DNA from: Verrucomicrobiaceae bacterium
Lineage (GTDB): Bacteria > Verrucomicrobiota > Verrucomicrobiia > Verrucomicrobiales > Verrucomicrobiaceae
Reading direction: 5' to 3'
DNA: 39,784 nt
Assembly: GCA_016795465.1 (NCBI GenBank)
Contig: JAEUHK010000045.1
Coordinates: 1 to 39,784, forward strand
Position numbers and translations under genes: made by a program. Shown here one piece after another: positions 1-7,547 of the stretch. Under the pieces are notes generated by a model. The model saw only the letters and a list, made by a program, of their open reading frames with translations, searched no databases and was not told where the DNA came from. The stretch's first letter is position 1. Each line of letters opens with the position of its first letter.

Positions 1-621
1 GTCGAAATCCACGAACCAGCTCTGGAACAGCGCCCGCGCCATCGCCTCCAGCGTCGCGTTCATCCGCCGGTTCAACTCGATCTTGTCGTCCAGCGCCCCA
101 AGCACCGCCGCGATGGCTTTTTGCTCGGCGAGGGGTGGGACGGTTACTTTGAGCGTCCGCTGAGTGGTCAGGCTGACGTAGTCAGCCATGTCCGTCTCGC
201 CTTTGCGTGAATCCAACTGCTCACGAAACGCGCGAGACAAGAGGTAGAAGTAGATGTAGCGGCGGTCTAGCTGCTTGGGGTCTTTGACCCGCCAGAAGGT
301 TGTCTGTGGTGAGCAAACAAACGGGGGCGCGTTCAATGGAACGTAGGCGACCTTGCCGACTGTTCCTTTGTGGGAAAGCAGAACGTCGCCTCCAGCTCCG
401 ATGCCTTTTCGCACGCGTTGGCGGGCAACTTCATTGATGCGCTGAGCGCGTTCAAATAGCACGCGACCACTATCCATGTCCGCAGCGCGGATGAACTGGA
501 TGCCTTCCGTGGAAAACTCGTCAGGGCGTGGGCGGTTCTCGCCGTGATTGCCATCTTCCACCAGCAGTGCTCCCGCTGCTTGCAGTTCGGCGACGGACAT
601 CTCTTCCCATTCACCCGCCAT
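1..621 (-). CDS. hsdS: Type I restriction-modification specificity subunit, first copy (3' part outside window)
   Basis: HsdS chooses the DNA target of a type I restriction-modification complex. The gene starts at ATG 621, overlaps the end of hsdM1 by 11 bp (ATGGCGGGTGA), and stays open through base 1, giving 207 residues of an expected 400-450. The visible part is target-recognition domain 1, followed by the conserved helix with [20 protein letters not shown] and [13 protein letters not shown]. That conserved segment (bases 1-140) is identical in DNA to 21218-21357 in the second hsdS, while the recognition domains differ completely. The two systems should therefore recognise different sequences. 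The missing part and any cognate hsdR lie to the left of the window. Family assignment is firm; the DNA target cannot be inferred. Confidence 0.93.
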   Translation of the reverse strand, partial: MAGEWEEMSVAELQAAGALLVEDGNHGENRPRPDEFSTEGIQFIRAADMDSGRVLFERAQRINEVARQRVRKGIGAGGDVLLSHKGTVGKVAYVPLNAPPFVCSPQTTFWRVKDPKQLDRRYIYFYLLSRAFREQLDSRKGETDMADYVSLTTQRTLKVTVPPLAEQKAIAAVLGALDDKIELNRRMNATLEAMARALFQSWFVDFD

Positions 622-2242
622 AACCCAGCCCCCTCAGGTTTGCTTTGATGGCCTGCTCCAGTTTCGCGGACTCGGCGAACTGGGCATGCAGTTCGGCGAC
701 GAGGCGCGGCATCTTTTCCTCGAAGGGGTCGCCGTCGTCTTCGACTTCCTCGGCTCCGACGTAGCGGCCCGGGGTCAACACATGGCCGTGGGACGCGATT
801 TGCTCCGTGGTGGCTGAAAAGCAGAAACCGGGCACGTCCGCGTAGGCGACCCCGGTGTTTTCAGTTTTCAGTTTCAAGTTTTCAGAGGAAGAGCGCCAGG
901 CGTGGTAGGTGTTCGTGATTTTCTCCAGGTCGGCGTCGGTCAGCTCGCGATGGACGCGGTCGATGAGGGTGCCGAGTTTGCGGGCATCGATGAAGAGGGT
1001 CTGCTGGCGGCGGTCCCGCTCTCCGCCAAGGCTACGGCGGGCAGGCGCGGACTTTCCTGATTTGTCCTTCGCGAGGAACCAGAGGCAGACGGGGATCTGC
1101 GTGCTGTAGAAGAGCTGGCCGGGGAGGGCGACCATGCAGTCCACGAGGTCGGCCTCGATGAGGGCGCGGCGGATGTCGCCTTCGCCGGACTGGTTCGAAG
1201 ACATGCTGCCATTGGCGAGGACGAAGCCGGCCATGCCGTGCGGGGCGAGGTGGTGGATGAAGTGCTGCACCCAGGCGAAGTTGGCGTTGCCCTTGGGCGG
1301 GATGCCGAACTGCCAGCGAACGTCGTCGTCCTTGCGGAACCAGTCGGAGTCGTTGAAGGGCGGGTTGGCGAGCACGTAGTCGGCACGGAGGTCGGGGTGC
1401 TGGACGTTGCGGAAGGTGTCGGCGTGCTCCTTGCCGATGTCGGCCTCGATGCCGCGGATGGCGAGGTTCATGATGGCGAGGCGGCGGGTGGTGGCGTTGC
1501 TCTCCTGGCCGTAGATGGAGATGTCGCCGAGCTTGCCGCCGTGGGATTCGACGAATTTTTCCGACTGCACGAACATGCCGCCGGAGCCGCAGGCGGGGTC
1601 GTAGATGCGGCCCTTGTAGGGGGCGAGCATCTCGACGAGGCAGCGCACGACGCAGGACGGGGTGTAGAACTGGCCGCCGTTCTTGCCCTCGGCGCTGGCG
1701 AAGCGGGTAAGGAAATACTCATACACGCGGCCAAGCAGATCGACGGAACGGTGCGTCTTCTCGCCCTCGCTGGCGGCGGTGAGGCTGATGGTGGCGATGA
1801 GGTCGATGAGTTCGCCGAGGCGGTGTTTGTCGAGGCCGGGGCGGGCGTAATCCTTGGGCAGGACGCCTTTGAGGCGCGGGTTGTCGCGCTCGATGGCAAC
1901 CATGGCATCGTCCACGGTCTTGCCGATGGTGGGCTGCTTGGCGTTGGCCTGGAGGTGCGACCAGCGGGCATCGGCGGGCACCCAGAAGACGTTCTCGGCC
2001 TTGTATTCGTCCGGGTCCTCGGGATTGGCCCCGGCGTAGTCGCCTTTTCCAGCGACGAGTTGGGCGCGGTGTTCCTCGAACGTGTCAGAGATGTATTTGA
2101 GGAAGATGAGGCCGAGGACGACGTGCTTGTATTCCGCCGCGTCCATGTTGTTCCGCAATTTGTCGGCGGCGAGCCAGAGCTTGGCTTCGAAGCCGAGGTT
2201 GGCGGTGGATTCACGTTCGGTTCCTCGTTTGGGACGGGCCAT
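611..2242 (-). CDS. hsdM: Type I restriction-modification DNA methyltransferase subunit, first copy
   Basis: This is an N6-adenine methyltransferase subunit of 543 residues, the usual HsdM length. The N-terminal HsdM bundle ([20 protein letters not shown]) precedes the catalytic domain. The SAM-binding motif DPACGSGG is at about 215-222 and the catalytic NPPF at about 293-296. It is co-translated with hsdS1 through an 11-bp overlap. It is closely similar to the second hsdM at 21810-23444. Two segments differ abruptly from that paralog and look inserted. Residues about 395-411 ([14 protein letters not shown]) are encoded by a palindromic repeat at 1021-1040. Residues about 451-464 ([12 protein letters not shown]) are encoded by four GTTTTCA-type heptamers at 857-884. 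Both lie outside the catalytic motifs, so activity is probably kept (inference). Confidence 0.97.
   Translation of the reverse strand: MARPKRGTERESTANLGFEAKLWLAADKLRNNMDAAEYKHVVLGLIFLKYISDTFEEHRAQLVAGKGDYAGANPEDPDEYKAENVFWVPADARWSHLQANAKQPTIGKTVDDAMVAIERDNPRLKGVLPKDYARPGLDKHRLGELIDLIATISLTAASEGEKTHRSVDLLGRVYEYFLTRFASAEGKNGGQFYTPSCVVRCLVEMLAPYKGRIYDPACGSGGMFVQSEKFVESHGGKLGDISIYGQESNATTRRLAIMNLAIRGIEADIGKEHADTFRNVQHPDLRADYVLANPPFNDSDWFRKDDDVRWQFGIPPKGNANFAWVQHFIHHLAPHGMAGFVLANGSMSSNQSGEGDIRRALIEADLVDCMVALPGQLFYSTQIPVCLWFLAKDKSGKSAPARRSLGGERDRRQQTLFIDARKLGTLIDRVHRELTDADLEKITNTYHAWRSSSENLKLKTENTGVAYADVPGFCFSATTEQIASHGHVLTPGRYVGAEEVEDDGDPFEEKMPRLVAELHAQFAESAKLEQAIKANLRGLGYGG
857..884. repeat. In-frame heptamer array inside hsdM1
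   Basis: Four 7-bp units read on the plus strand as GTTTTCA, GTTTTCA, GTTTCAA and GTTTTCA. On the coding strand they read as TGAAAAC/TTGAAAC. The paralogous hsdM2 has unrelated sequence here. The unit belongs to the same family as the CTTGAAA/CCTGAAA units of the inverted pair at 39565-39649. Confidence 0.8.
1021..1040. repeat. In-frame palindromic element inside hsdM1 (20-mer shared with hsdR)
   Basis: The plus strand reads CTCCGCCAAGGCTACGGCGG. The exact reverse complement occurs at 18264-18283 inside hsdR. Related sequences occur in hsdS2 (21126-21151) and in the 3.7-4.0 kb gap. In hsdM1 it encodes part of the segment ARRSLGGE, which is absent from the paralog. Confidence 0.8.
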
Positions 2243-2524
2243 TGGGACGGAGGTTACAAACTGCCCCGGGGACGGATCGAGAAATTCCTCGGGGGAAACC
2301 CTTACGGAGTTCCCTGCGACGATTTACCCGGGGGAGGCGATGGACGACGGGAAGAACAACCGAATTCGGAGGTCTTTCACCGAGAGGAACTTCACCACAA
2401 GAAGCGCAATGATCACAAGGAGTGGCCCAGTTCTGAGATGCGGATGTCTATTCCGGTCCTCGTTGAACTTCTGGGAAAAGTGATCGGAGCTGCGGCGGAT
2501 GGATCCATCCGTGCACCTCTTGAG
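2243..2524. other. Gap between vapC and hsdM1
   Basis: These 282 bp carry no convincing gene. They should hold the leader of hsdM1, but no clear promoter or terminator is visible. A purine-rich stretch around 2375-2425 resembles the low-complexity spacer repeats elsewhere in the window; this is weak. Confidence 0.4.
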
Positions 2525-2959
2525 TTATTCCATCGCCAAAACCACACTGCGGAGGCGCTGAAACTTCCGAAAACCTTGGTCAAAGGTGATCAGGCTCAGA
2601 TCTGAGGCGACCGCGAATGCCGCCAAATAGGCGTCCTGCCAAAATTTTGGGGAGTAGGGAAAGCCTCTCGTCAATCGGCGCAACTCGCCCTCCAAACCGG
2701 CAGGCTCGTCCTCAAAGGTGAAGCGCCTATCGGTGAATATCCGGTCATTCAGTTTCCAGGCCGCGTCCGACGGGCAGACGTCGGCACCCATCACCGCGGG
2801 GTTGGAGAGCAGCCTCAGGAGCCCCATTTGGGCTGTCCGGCACACAACCACCCTGTCTCCCGCAGAAATCCCATCCAACCATCGCAACGCGGCCGCGTGG
2901 TGCTCGTGTCCGCCATAGCAGAGCGGCAGCAACCAGCTAACGTCGGCCAGGGCGCGCAT
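2525..2959 (-). CDS. vapC: VapC-family PIN-domain toxin
   Basis: This 144-residue PIN-domain protein is a probable RNase toxin of a type II toxin-antitoxin pair. Visible PIN features are the first acidic residue Asp6 (MRALADVSWLL), the central TAQMGLLRLLSNP segment, and the C-terminal WQDAYLAAFA and ITFDQGF motifs that supply the remaining metal-binding aspartates. The acidic residue often found before the GLLR helix appears as Gln-Met here, as in some subfamilies. The start at 2959 overlaps the upstream antitoxin by 23 bp, the usual coupled arrangement. Position between a restriction system and other accessory genes fits a stabilising or defence role, which is inference. The RNA target is unknown. 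Confidence 0.88.
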   Translation of the reverse strand: MRALADVSWLLPLCYGGHEHHAAALRWLDGISAGDRVVVCRTAQMGLLRLLSNPAVMGADVCPSDAAWKLNDRIFTDRRFTFEDEPAGLEGELRRLTRGFPYSPKFWQDAYLAAFAVASDLSLITFDQGFRKFQRLRSVVLAME

Positions 2960-3203
2960 GGCGGGATGCTTCAGTCCGCTCCTCGGCTGCGATCACTTCG
3001 TTGACGCGGTCCGACGTCAACCGGGCAGATCCATGACGCGCCGGAATCAGCGGAAATCGAACCTGCCGTCGCCCAGAACCACCCTTCCCCATAGCCAACC
3101 GCAATCCCTCAGCGACCAAATCCTTAAGCTTGGAACCATTGCGGGCCGCAGTGGCCTTTGCCTCGCGGAACAAATCATCCGGAATCTCGACCGTTGTTTT
3201 CAT
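2937..3203 (-). CDS. vapB: VapB-type antitoxin (ribbon-helix-helix)
   Basis: This 88-residue protein precedes vapC. Its N-terminus MKTTVEIPDDLFREAKATAA is a typical ribbon-helix-helix DNA-binding domain. The basic, less conserved C-terminus (about 45-88) would wrap the toxin. ATG 3203 was chosen because the conserved MKTTVEIPDDLF begins there; the frame is open further upstream without any conserved sequence. Antitoxins of this type usually repress their own operon. A tandem 11-bp repeat at 3320-3341 upstream is a possible but unproven binding site. Confidence 0.88.
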   Translation of the reverse strand: MKTTVEIPDDLFREAKATAARNGSKLKDLVAEGLRLAMGKGGSGRRQVRFPLIPARHGSARLTSDRVNEVIAAEERTEASRHARPGRR

Positions 3204-3319
3204 GTGCCCACATTCCCATAAACCCATCCCGTCAGCAAGGCCTTGCGGGTCTCTCAGGTGCGGCCAATTGCGTTGCGTTTTCAGCGAACGTTCCCACGTG
3301 GACGCCCCCGCCACCCCGT

Positions 3320-3341
3320 TGTCCCGAATCTGTCCCGAATC
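3320..3341. repeat. Tandem TGTCCCGAATC repeat upstream of vapBC
   Basis: Two adjoining exact copies of the 11-mer TGTCCCGAATC lie between the GIY-YIG gene and vapB, about 120 bp upstream of the vapB start. A similar pair (TGTCCCGAAT, TGTCCCGAAA) is at 4156-4175. TGTCCCGAA also occurs in the spacer of the heptamer element near 39612. It could be an operator or another dispersed short repeat; its recurrence favours the second. Confidence 0.55.
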
Positions 3342-3357
3342 GGTCTGGAGGTATCGG

Positions 3358-3624
3358 TCAGAAGTGCCGGATCGCGAAGGCGCGTCCGGATCCGGACTTG
3401 AGGTAGCGCTCAAAGGCCGCCGCCCGGACCGGATCGCAGAAAGCGACGGCCACGCGGATCTCCCAGGGCCGTCCCTTCCGCGTGGACGACACCTTCCCAT
3501 CGTTGTGCGCCGCCAACCGAGCCGCGAGGTCATCCGTCAGACCCGTGTAGAATCCCCCCTCCGCCGCCCGCGATTCGAGCAGGTACACGTAGCGGAATCC
3601 GGAAGTCACGGAATGCCGAGACAT
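3358..3624 (-). CDS. GIY-YIG nuclease-fold small protein
   Basis: This 88-residue protein has the GIY-YIG fold core: YVYLLES as first strand, FYTGLTDDLAARLAAHN with the second strand and helix, then GRPWEIRVAVAF. It resembles the stand-alone YhbQ/UPF0213 group of single-domain proteins, which are widespread and mostly uncharacterised. ATG 3624 is preferred because the conserved domain starts within ten residues of it. The frame continues upstream only through repeat-derived sequence (LRLRRGEPAAACGYGG) that looks non-coding. It sits upstream of vapB on the same strand with a 154-bp gap, so co-transcription is uncertain. Confidence 0.82.
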   Translation of the reverse strand: MSRHSVTSGFRYVYLLESRAAEGGFYTGLTDDLAARLAAHNDGKVSSTRKGRPWEIRVAVAFCDPVRAAAFERYLKSGSGRAFAIRHF

Positions 3625-4219
3625 GCCTTCCAGAATGGGAAGCCATCGTTCGGCCCGGAATCCCCAGATTTGAGGGGAGGGGTGACTTGATCCGGCAGCA
3701 GACAAAATCGGAAACGGGGAGATCCAAACTGGTGGTTTGGAAAGGAGACTCGCTCCGACGTAGCCTTGGCGAAGTCGAGGGCAGCCTTCGCCCATTGCAC
3801 TCGCCCCGCCATAGCCGCAGGCGGCGGCGGGCTCGCCCCGCCGAAGCCTTAGCGAAGGCGAGGAGCCTCGGGCCGTTTCAAGAAGCTGGTTCACCCAGCC
3901 GTAGCACGAGGCGAGGAGAAAGTTTGTCATGGAGCCCGCCTTCGTGCTGGAGCACTACGGCGGGGCAGCCTTCGCCCTTTGCGGAGCCTCGGGCGAAGGC
4001 TGGTGGAGGCGGGGGGAGTTGAAGCCATCAATGAATTTTCGCCTACATTCGCAAACATGCGTTTCAGGCCCGTATTCATTGACGATTCTGCGCATCTCGA
4101 AAATCGGTCACTCAGACCCAAACGCGCACGAAAATGCACCAAAGCGAAGTTTTACTGTCCCGAATTGTCCCGAAAAACTGTTCGTGACCGAACACCCCGC
4201 GCACCAGTGATTCAATCCG
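3625..4219. repeat. Gene-free stretch with dispersed palindromic repeats
   Basis: No credible gene lies here. The stretch carries several degenerate copies of the GTAGCCTTGGCGAAG / CGAAGCCTTAGCGAAGGCG element (around 3755-3785 and 3837-3865, with related pieces around 3945-4005), and the TGTCCCGAA pair at 4156-4175. The same element family is found in frame in the hsd genes. Confidence 0.65.
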
Positions 4220-4395
4220 TCATCGCTTACGGGAGCGGAGGTCGGCTTCCTCGGCTTCGAGGAGGATTTCAAGCATCCGCTCATGACGATTCAGGAAGTC
4301 GCGGGTGACTTGGAACTGTTCCGTCTCGGTGAAGGTGGTCTCCCGGATTGCCTGGTCCCCAAACTCGTAGATCCGGGAGTTGGGATAGCCGTTTG
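4220..4395 (-). pseudogene. Possible C-terminal gene fragment, unrecognised
   Basis: The minus strand encodes NSRIYEFGDQAIRETT and then a charged helical tail ending EAEEADLRSRKR before a stop at 4220. It has protein-like composition, unlike the repeat-derived frames around it. No start codon with a plausible N-terminus is present: the open frame runs on into the start of the PAP2 gene on the opposite strand. It is most simply the 3' remnant of a decayed gene, but the identity is unknown and it may be chance. Confidence 0.3.
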
Positions 4396-4433
4396 AATTT
4401 GATCCCGAACTTCGGGGTCTTGCCAATCTATTG

Positions 4434-5087
4434 ATGACATCCAATTCCCAAAAGAAGGCAGTCTCCAAGCCTAGCCACTTCAAGTGGTCGTATTGGCAGG
4501 TTTGGCTCATTGCGGCCGTCGCCGTCTTGATCCTCGTCGTCGCTGCGGCCCGGATACCGCGTTTCCCACTCGATCTCAGCGTGGCTCGGGGAGTTCAACG
4601 CTTCAATCCCCTCGGATATCCTTGGGCCAAGTCGCTGACGGACACCGCAAAGCCTCCCGTCGCCTATGGACTCCTGATTGTCGCCAGCCTCGTCGGATGG
4701 CGCCTGGCTGGGCTCCGAGCCGCCTTTCTCGCTCCGGCGGCGTTCGCGGTCGTCCTGGGGTTGGACCGTATTCTCAAGCCCTGGATCGCGCGTCCGAGGC
4801 CATCTTCAGACCTCATTCACGTCGTCGGGGCATCCAGCGGATTCGGATGCCCTTCCACCTTTGGACTGATCTACGCAGCAACCGTCGGAACCGTGGCTTG
4901 GTTGGCTATCCGAAGTTCCGCAGGACGAACACGAGTGCTGGTCCTGGGGATCTCCCTGTTCGTTCTTGTCCTTGGCGGGTCTGCCCGAGTGGTCCTCGGC
5001 GGACACTGGCCCAGTGATCTTCTCCTATCCTATCTGCTGGGCGGATTGGTCGTCTCGGCGCTCGCAAAGCCGCTCCTGGGAAAGTAG
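4434..5087 (+). CDS. PAP2-like membrane phosphatase with altered motif 2
   Basis: This 217-residue, multi-pass inner-membrane protein belongs to the type 2 phosphatidic acid phosphatase family, which acts on lipid or isoprenoid phosphates. Motif 1 is present as KPWIARPRP (KX6RP). Motif 3 is present as RVVLGGHWPSD (RX5HX3D), with Ala replacing the usual preceding Ser. Motif 2, normally PSGH, reads CPSTFG, so the catalytic histidine is missing. Hydrophobic segments include WLIAAVAVLILVVAAA near the N-terminus and three to four further spans. ATG 4434 follows an in-frame TTG; no strong ribosome site is visible. It converges on the efflux operon with a 25-bp gap. The fold is confident; activity is doubtful. 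Confidence 0.85.
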   Translation: MTSNSQKKAVSKPSHFKWSYWQVWLIAAVAVLILVVAAARIPRFPLDLSVARGVQRFNPLGYPWAKSLTDTAKPPVAYGLLIVASLVGWRLAGLRAAFLAPAAFAVVLGLDRILKPWIARPRPSSDLIHVVGASSGFGCPSTFGLIYAATVGTVAWLAIRSSAGRTRVLVLGISLFVLVLGGSARVVLGGHWPSDLLLSYLLGGLVVSALAKPLLGK

Positions 5088-5112
5088 CGGCTGGCCTCGG
5101 GCCGCTGCCGCG

Positions 5113-6471
5113 TCAGCGCAGCCCGGCGACCGAGGTGTCGCCTCCCGTGGCGCGGCGAAGGGCAAACTGGGCCTGATTGTGGGATGCCAGCAGCGTCAGA
5201 TACTCAAGGCGGGCCTGGGTCAGATCGGCTTCGGCTTGAACGGCCTCCAGGACCGCGCCCACGTTGAATTCCTTCCTGTCTCGCGATAGGCGGAGCAATT
5301 CCGCTGCGGTCTCGACAGTCTGGCGGGCGATCTCCAACTGGTCCGCCAGCGATTGGGCACGGTTCAGGGACGAAACCACCTGCCGAATCACCTCGTCGGA
5401 AACCTTCTGTGTTTCCAGTAGCGAGATCTGCTCGCGGGCTTTCGCACCGCGAACCCGGCTTCGATCCCCGATGCCACCCGGTCCGATTCGCCACGTCGCT
5501 CCCAGCAGATAATCGGCAGTGCCGTCGAAGTTGTTCCATGCGCTGTTCATCCCTCCACCCAGTCCCCCCAGATAGGCCATGGCTCCTACCGTCGGAATCC
5601 AGGGCCCCTTCACCGCACCATCACGCCCCGCCTCTGCACTCCGGACCAACGCCGAGGCCCTACGGAGTTCAGGGCGCCCGCCCAATGCTTGTGCAACCAG
5701 GGTGTCGAGGGCGGCATTTGTGGCTACGAGGGTCATCGGGGCCAAATCTCCGGGAGCTGGCAGGAGATCCACCGCCGGGTCCAGTCGAAGCAGTTGTGCC
5801 AGGCGGGCCGCGGCCAAACGTCGATCTTCAGTGGCCCGCCGGATCTGGAGCTGATTCCTGCGCGTCTGCAAATCCGCCCGAAGAACCTCTCCCTTGTACG
5901 CCACCCCGACCTCCATCGCCCGGTGCACCTGACTGGCGTAGTCCTCTGCGATTTTCAAACCATCCTGAAGGACCTCGATGGAGGCTTCGGTCTTGGCGAG
6001 TTCCAGATAACCAGTGGCGGCAGCCAGAATTTCATCCTGTCGCGAGATCTCCACCGACTCCTCGGCCGCCCGGGTCATTTGGCGCGAGGCCAGAGACTGG
6101 TAAATGGCATCCCCAAGATCCACCTGAAGGGTGAGCGCGGCGCCCACGGTATAGGCCTGCTTGTTGGCCTCGAAAATGGCACCCGCGACATCCTGGATAT
6201 TCCCGTCATGCCGCCGATAACCGGCCCCGGGCGCCAGCCAGGGAAAGAATCGCAACATAGCCTGATCCTGCTGCGCCTTCGCCTCCAACAGGCGCTCCCG
6301 GGCAATCTGCACATCCAGATTCTGCGCACCCGCCAGGCGCAAGGCGGTGGGGAGATCAATGGTGAATGGACCGGCATTGGTGCCCTCGCCGAGGGCCCCG
6401 CCGCACACCAAGAATGCGGACACCATCGCGACACCTGTCCACCGCAGGAGCGTCAGAAAGGAAACATTCAT
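5113..6471 (-). CDS. Outer-membrane efflux channel (TolC/OEP family)
   Basis: This 452-residue protein completes an RND tripartite pump by forming the outer-membrane and periplasmic channel. A signal peptide (LLRWTGVAMVSAFLVCGG) precedes FTIDLPTALRLAGAQNLDVQIARERL, the usual start of the first OEP repeat. Two long helical repeats follow, ending in NVGAVLEAVQAEADLTQARLEY. ATG 6471 is preferred over GTG 6474 because GGAGG lies 7 bases before it. Either way it overlaps the stop of the upstream fusion-protein gene (GTGATG), indicating translational coupling. It is the last gene of the efflux unit. The substrate cannot be inferred. Confidence 0.93.
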   Translation of the reverse strand: MNVSFLTLLRWTGVAMVSAFLVCGGALGEGTNAGPFTIDLPTALRLAGAQNLDVQIARERLLEAKAQQDQAMLRFFPWLAPGAGYRRHDGNIQDVAGAIFEANKQAYTVGAALTLQVDLGDAIYQSLASRQMTRAAEESVEISRQDEILAAATGYLELAKTEASIEVLQDGLKIAEDYASQVHRAMEVGVAYKGEVLRADLQTRRNQLQIRRATEDRRLAAARLAQLLRLDPAVDLLPAPGDLAPMTLVATNAALDTLVAQALGGRPELRRASALVRSAEAGRDGAVKGPWIPTVGAMAYLGGLGGGMNSAWNNFDGTADYLLGATWRIGPGGIGDRSRVRGAKAREQISLLETQKVSDEVIRQVVSSLNRAQSLADQLEIARQTVETAAELLRLSRDRKEFNVGAVLEAVQAEADLTQARLEYLTLLASHNQAQFALRRATGGDTSVAGLR

Positions 6472-7532
6472 CACTTGGCCTCCACGATTTGGACGGGCTG
6501 TCCGTCCACCAAGGAAGCTTTACCTGGTATGACCAGGGTTTCGTTCCCGGAAAGCCCGCTGAGGATCTCCACCAGGGAGCCGTCATTGAAACCGACCTTG
6601 ATGGCCTTCTTCCTGGCCACCCCGCCATCGACGACAAAGGCAAAGGCGTTCGCCTTCTCCATCACCAGCGCTCCCACGGGAATACGCAGGGCGTCGGAGT
6701 GCTCCTCAACGCCCAACCGTATCTGCGCATACATGCCGGGTCGAAGTTCCAGTTTTGGGTTCGGCAACTCCGCCTCCACCAGCATCGTTCGGGTGGCCTC
6801 ATCGAGCGCGTAACTTAGTCGGCTCACCGTGGTCTCAAACCACCGGCCCGGAATGCCCTCCACCGCGATCCGGACTGGTTGACCGCGCTGGATGAGCGAC
6901 GCCTCGCCCTCGGGAACTCGAACCTGAGCCCGGATAACGGAGAAATCCATCAGGGTAAGGACCGCCGCGCCACCGGCCGTGTTCGCTGAGGTGGCGGCGG
7001 GAATGAAGGCCCCGGGGTCGACAAAGCGGGCGGTGACGACTCCGGCAAAGGGAGCTTTCAGCTGACTGAATTCGAGCAGCGATTCCGTGCGCTCCAAATT
7101 GGCCTGGGCCACTTCCAGACGGCCCGTTGCTTCGTCCACGGACTGGGGAGTCACCAAATCCGGCGCCTTCTGGCGCGCAGCAGTCATCCGCGACGCCTCC
7201 GTCGTCGCCACCTTGACTTCCGCGCGAAAGCGGGTCCGGTCGGCCTGTAGTTCCGGGACCTCAATCTCTCCGAGGGCCTGTCCCGCCTGGACCCCGTCTC
7301 CAGTATCCACCGAGATCGACTTCAGGTAACCCGGAACCTTGGCGTACAGGGTCGCCTGTTGGTTGGCCTTGAGGGAACCGGGGAGAGTCACATATCGGAC
7401 AGTGGGTCCCCGCGAAGGCCGAACCCCGGAGAACTCCGCCGAGAGTGCCTCTTGAGGATCAGCCAAAGCCAGAAGCACCGCCACCACTGGGACAAGGCCG
7501 GGGGAACGGAAGGGTTTCATGAACGGATGCAT
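6471..7532 (-). CDS. RND efflux periplasmic adaptor (membrane fusion protein, HlyD/AcrA type)
   Basis: This 353-residue adaptor links the RND pump to the outer-membrane channel. After an N-terminal signal segment come the first barrel/lipoyl strands (ATLYAKVPGYLKSISVDTGD, then VQAGQALGEIEVPEL), a short helical hairpin, the second lipoyl half (LKAPFAGVVTARFVDPG) and a beta-barrel with RPGMYAQIRLG. That order is diagnostic of the family. ATG 7532 is 15 bp after the RND stop; an in-frame ATG at 7520 is an alternative. No strong ribosome site is seen, so coupling with the upstream gene is likely. Confidence 0.94.
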   Translation of the reverse strand: MHPFMKPFRSPGLVPVVAVLLALADPQEALSAEFSGVRPSRGPTVRYVTLPGSLKANQQATLYAKVPGYLKSISVDTGDGVQAGQALGEIEVPELQADRTRFRAEVKVATTEASRMTAARQKAPDLVTPQSVDEATGRLEVAQANLERTESLLEFSQLKAPFAGVVTARFVDPGAFIPAATSANTAGGAAVLTLMDFSVIRAQVRVPEGEASLIQRGQPVRIAVEGIPGRWFETTVSRLSYALDEATRTMLVEAELPNPKLELRPGMYAQIRLGVEEHSDALRIPVGALVMEKANAFAFVVDGGVARKKAIKVGFNDGSLVEILSGLSGNETLVIPGKASLVDGQPVQIVEAK

Positions 7533-7547
7533 CGTTTGGAACGGAGG

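Noticed and set aside
1238..2605. Long plus-strand open frame across hsdM1
   Set aside because: It is the complement of hsdM1, has low-complexity Val/Gly/Ala composition and no motif; hsdM1 on the minus strand has all family motifs.
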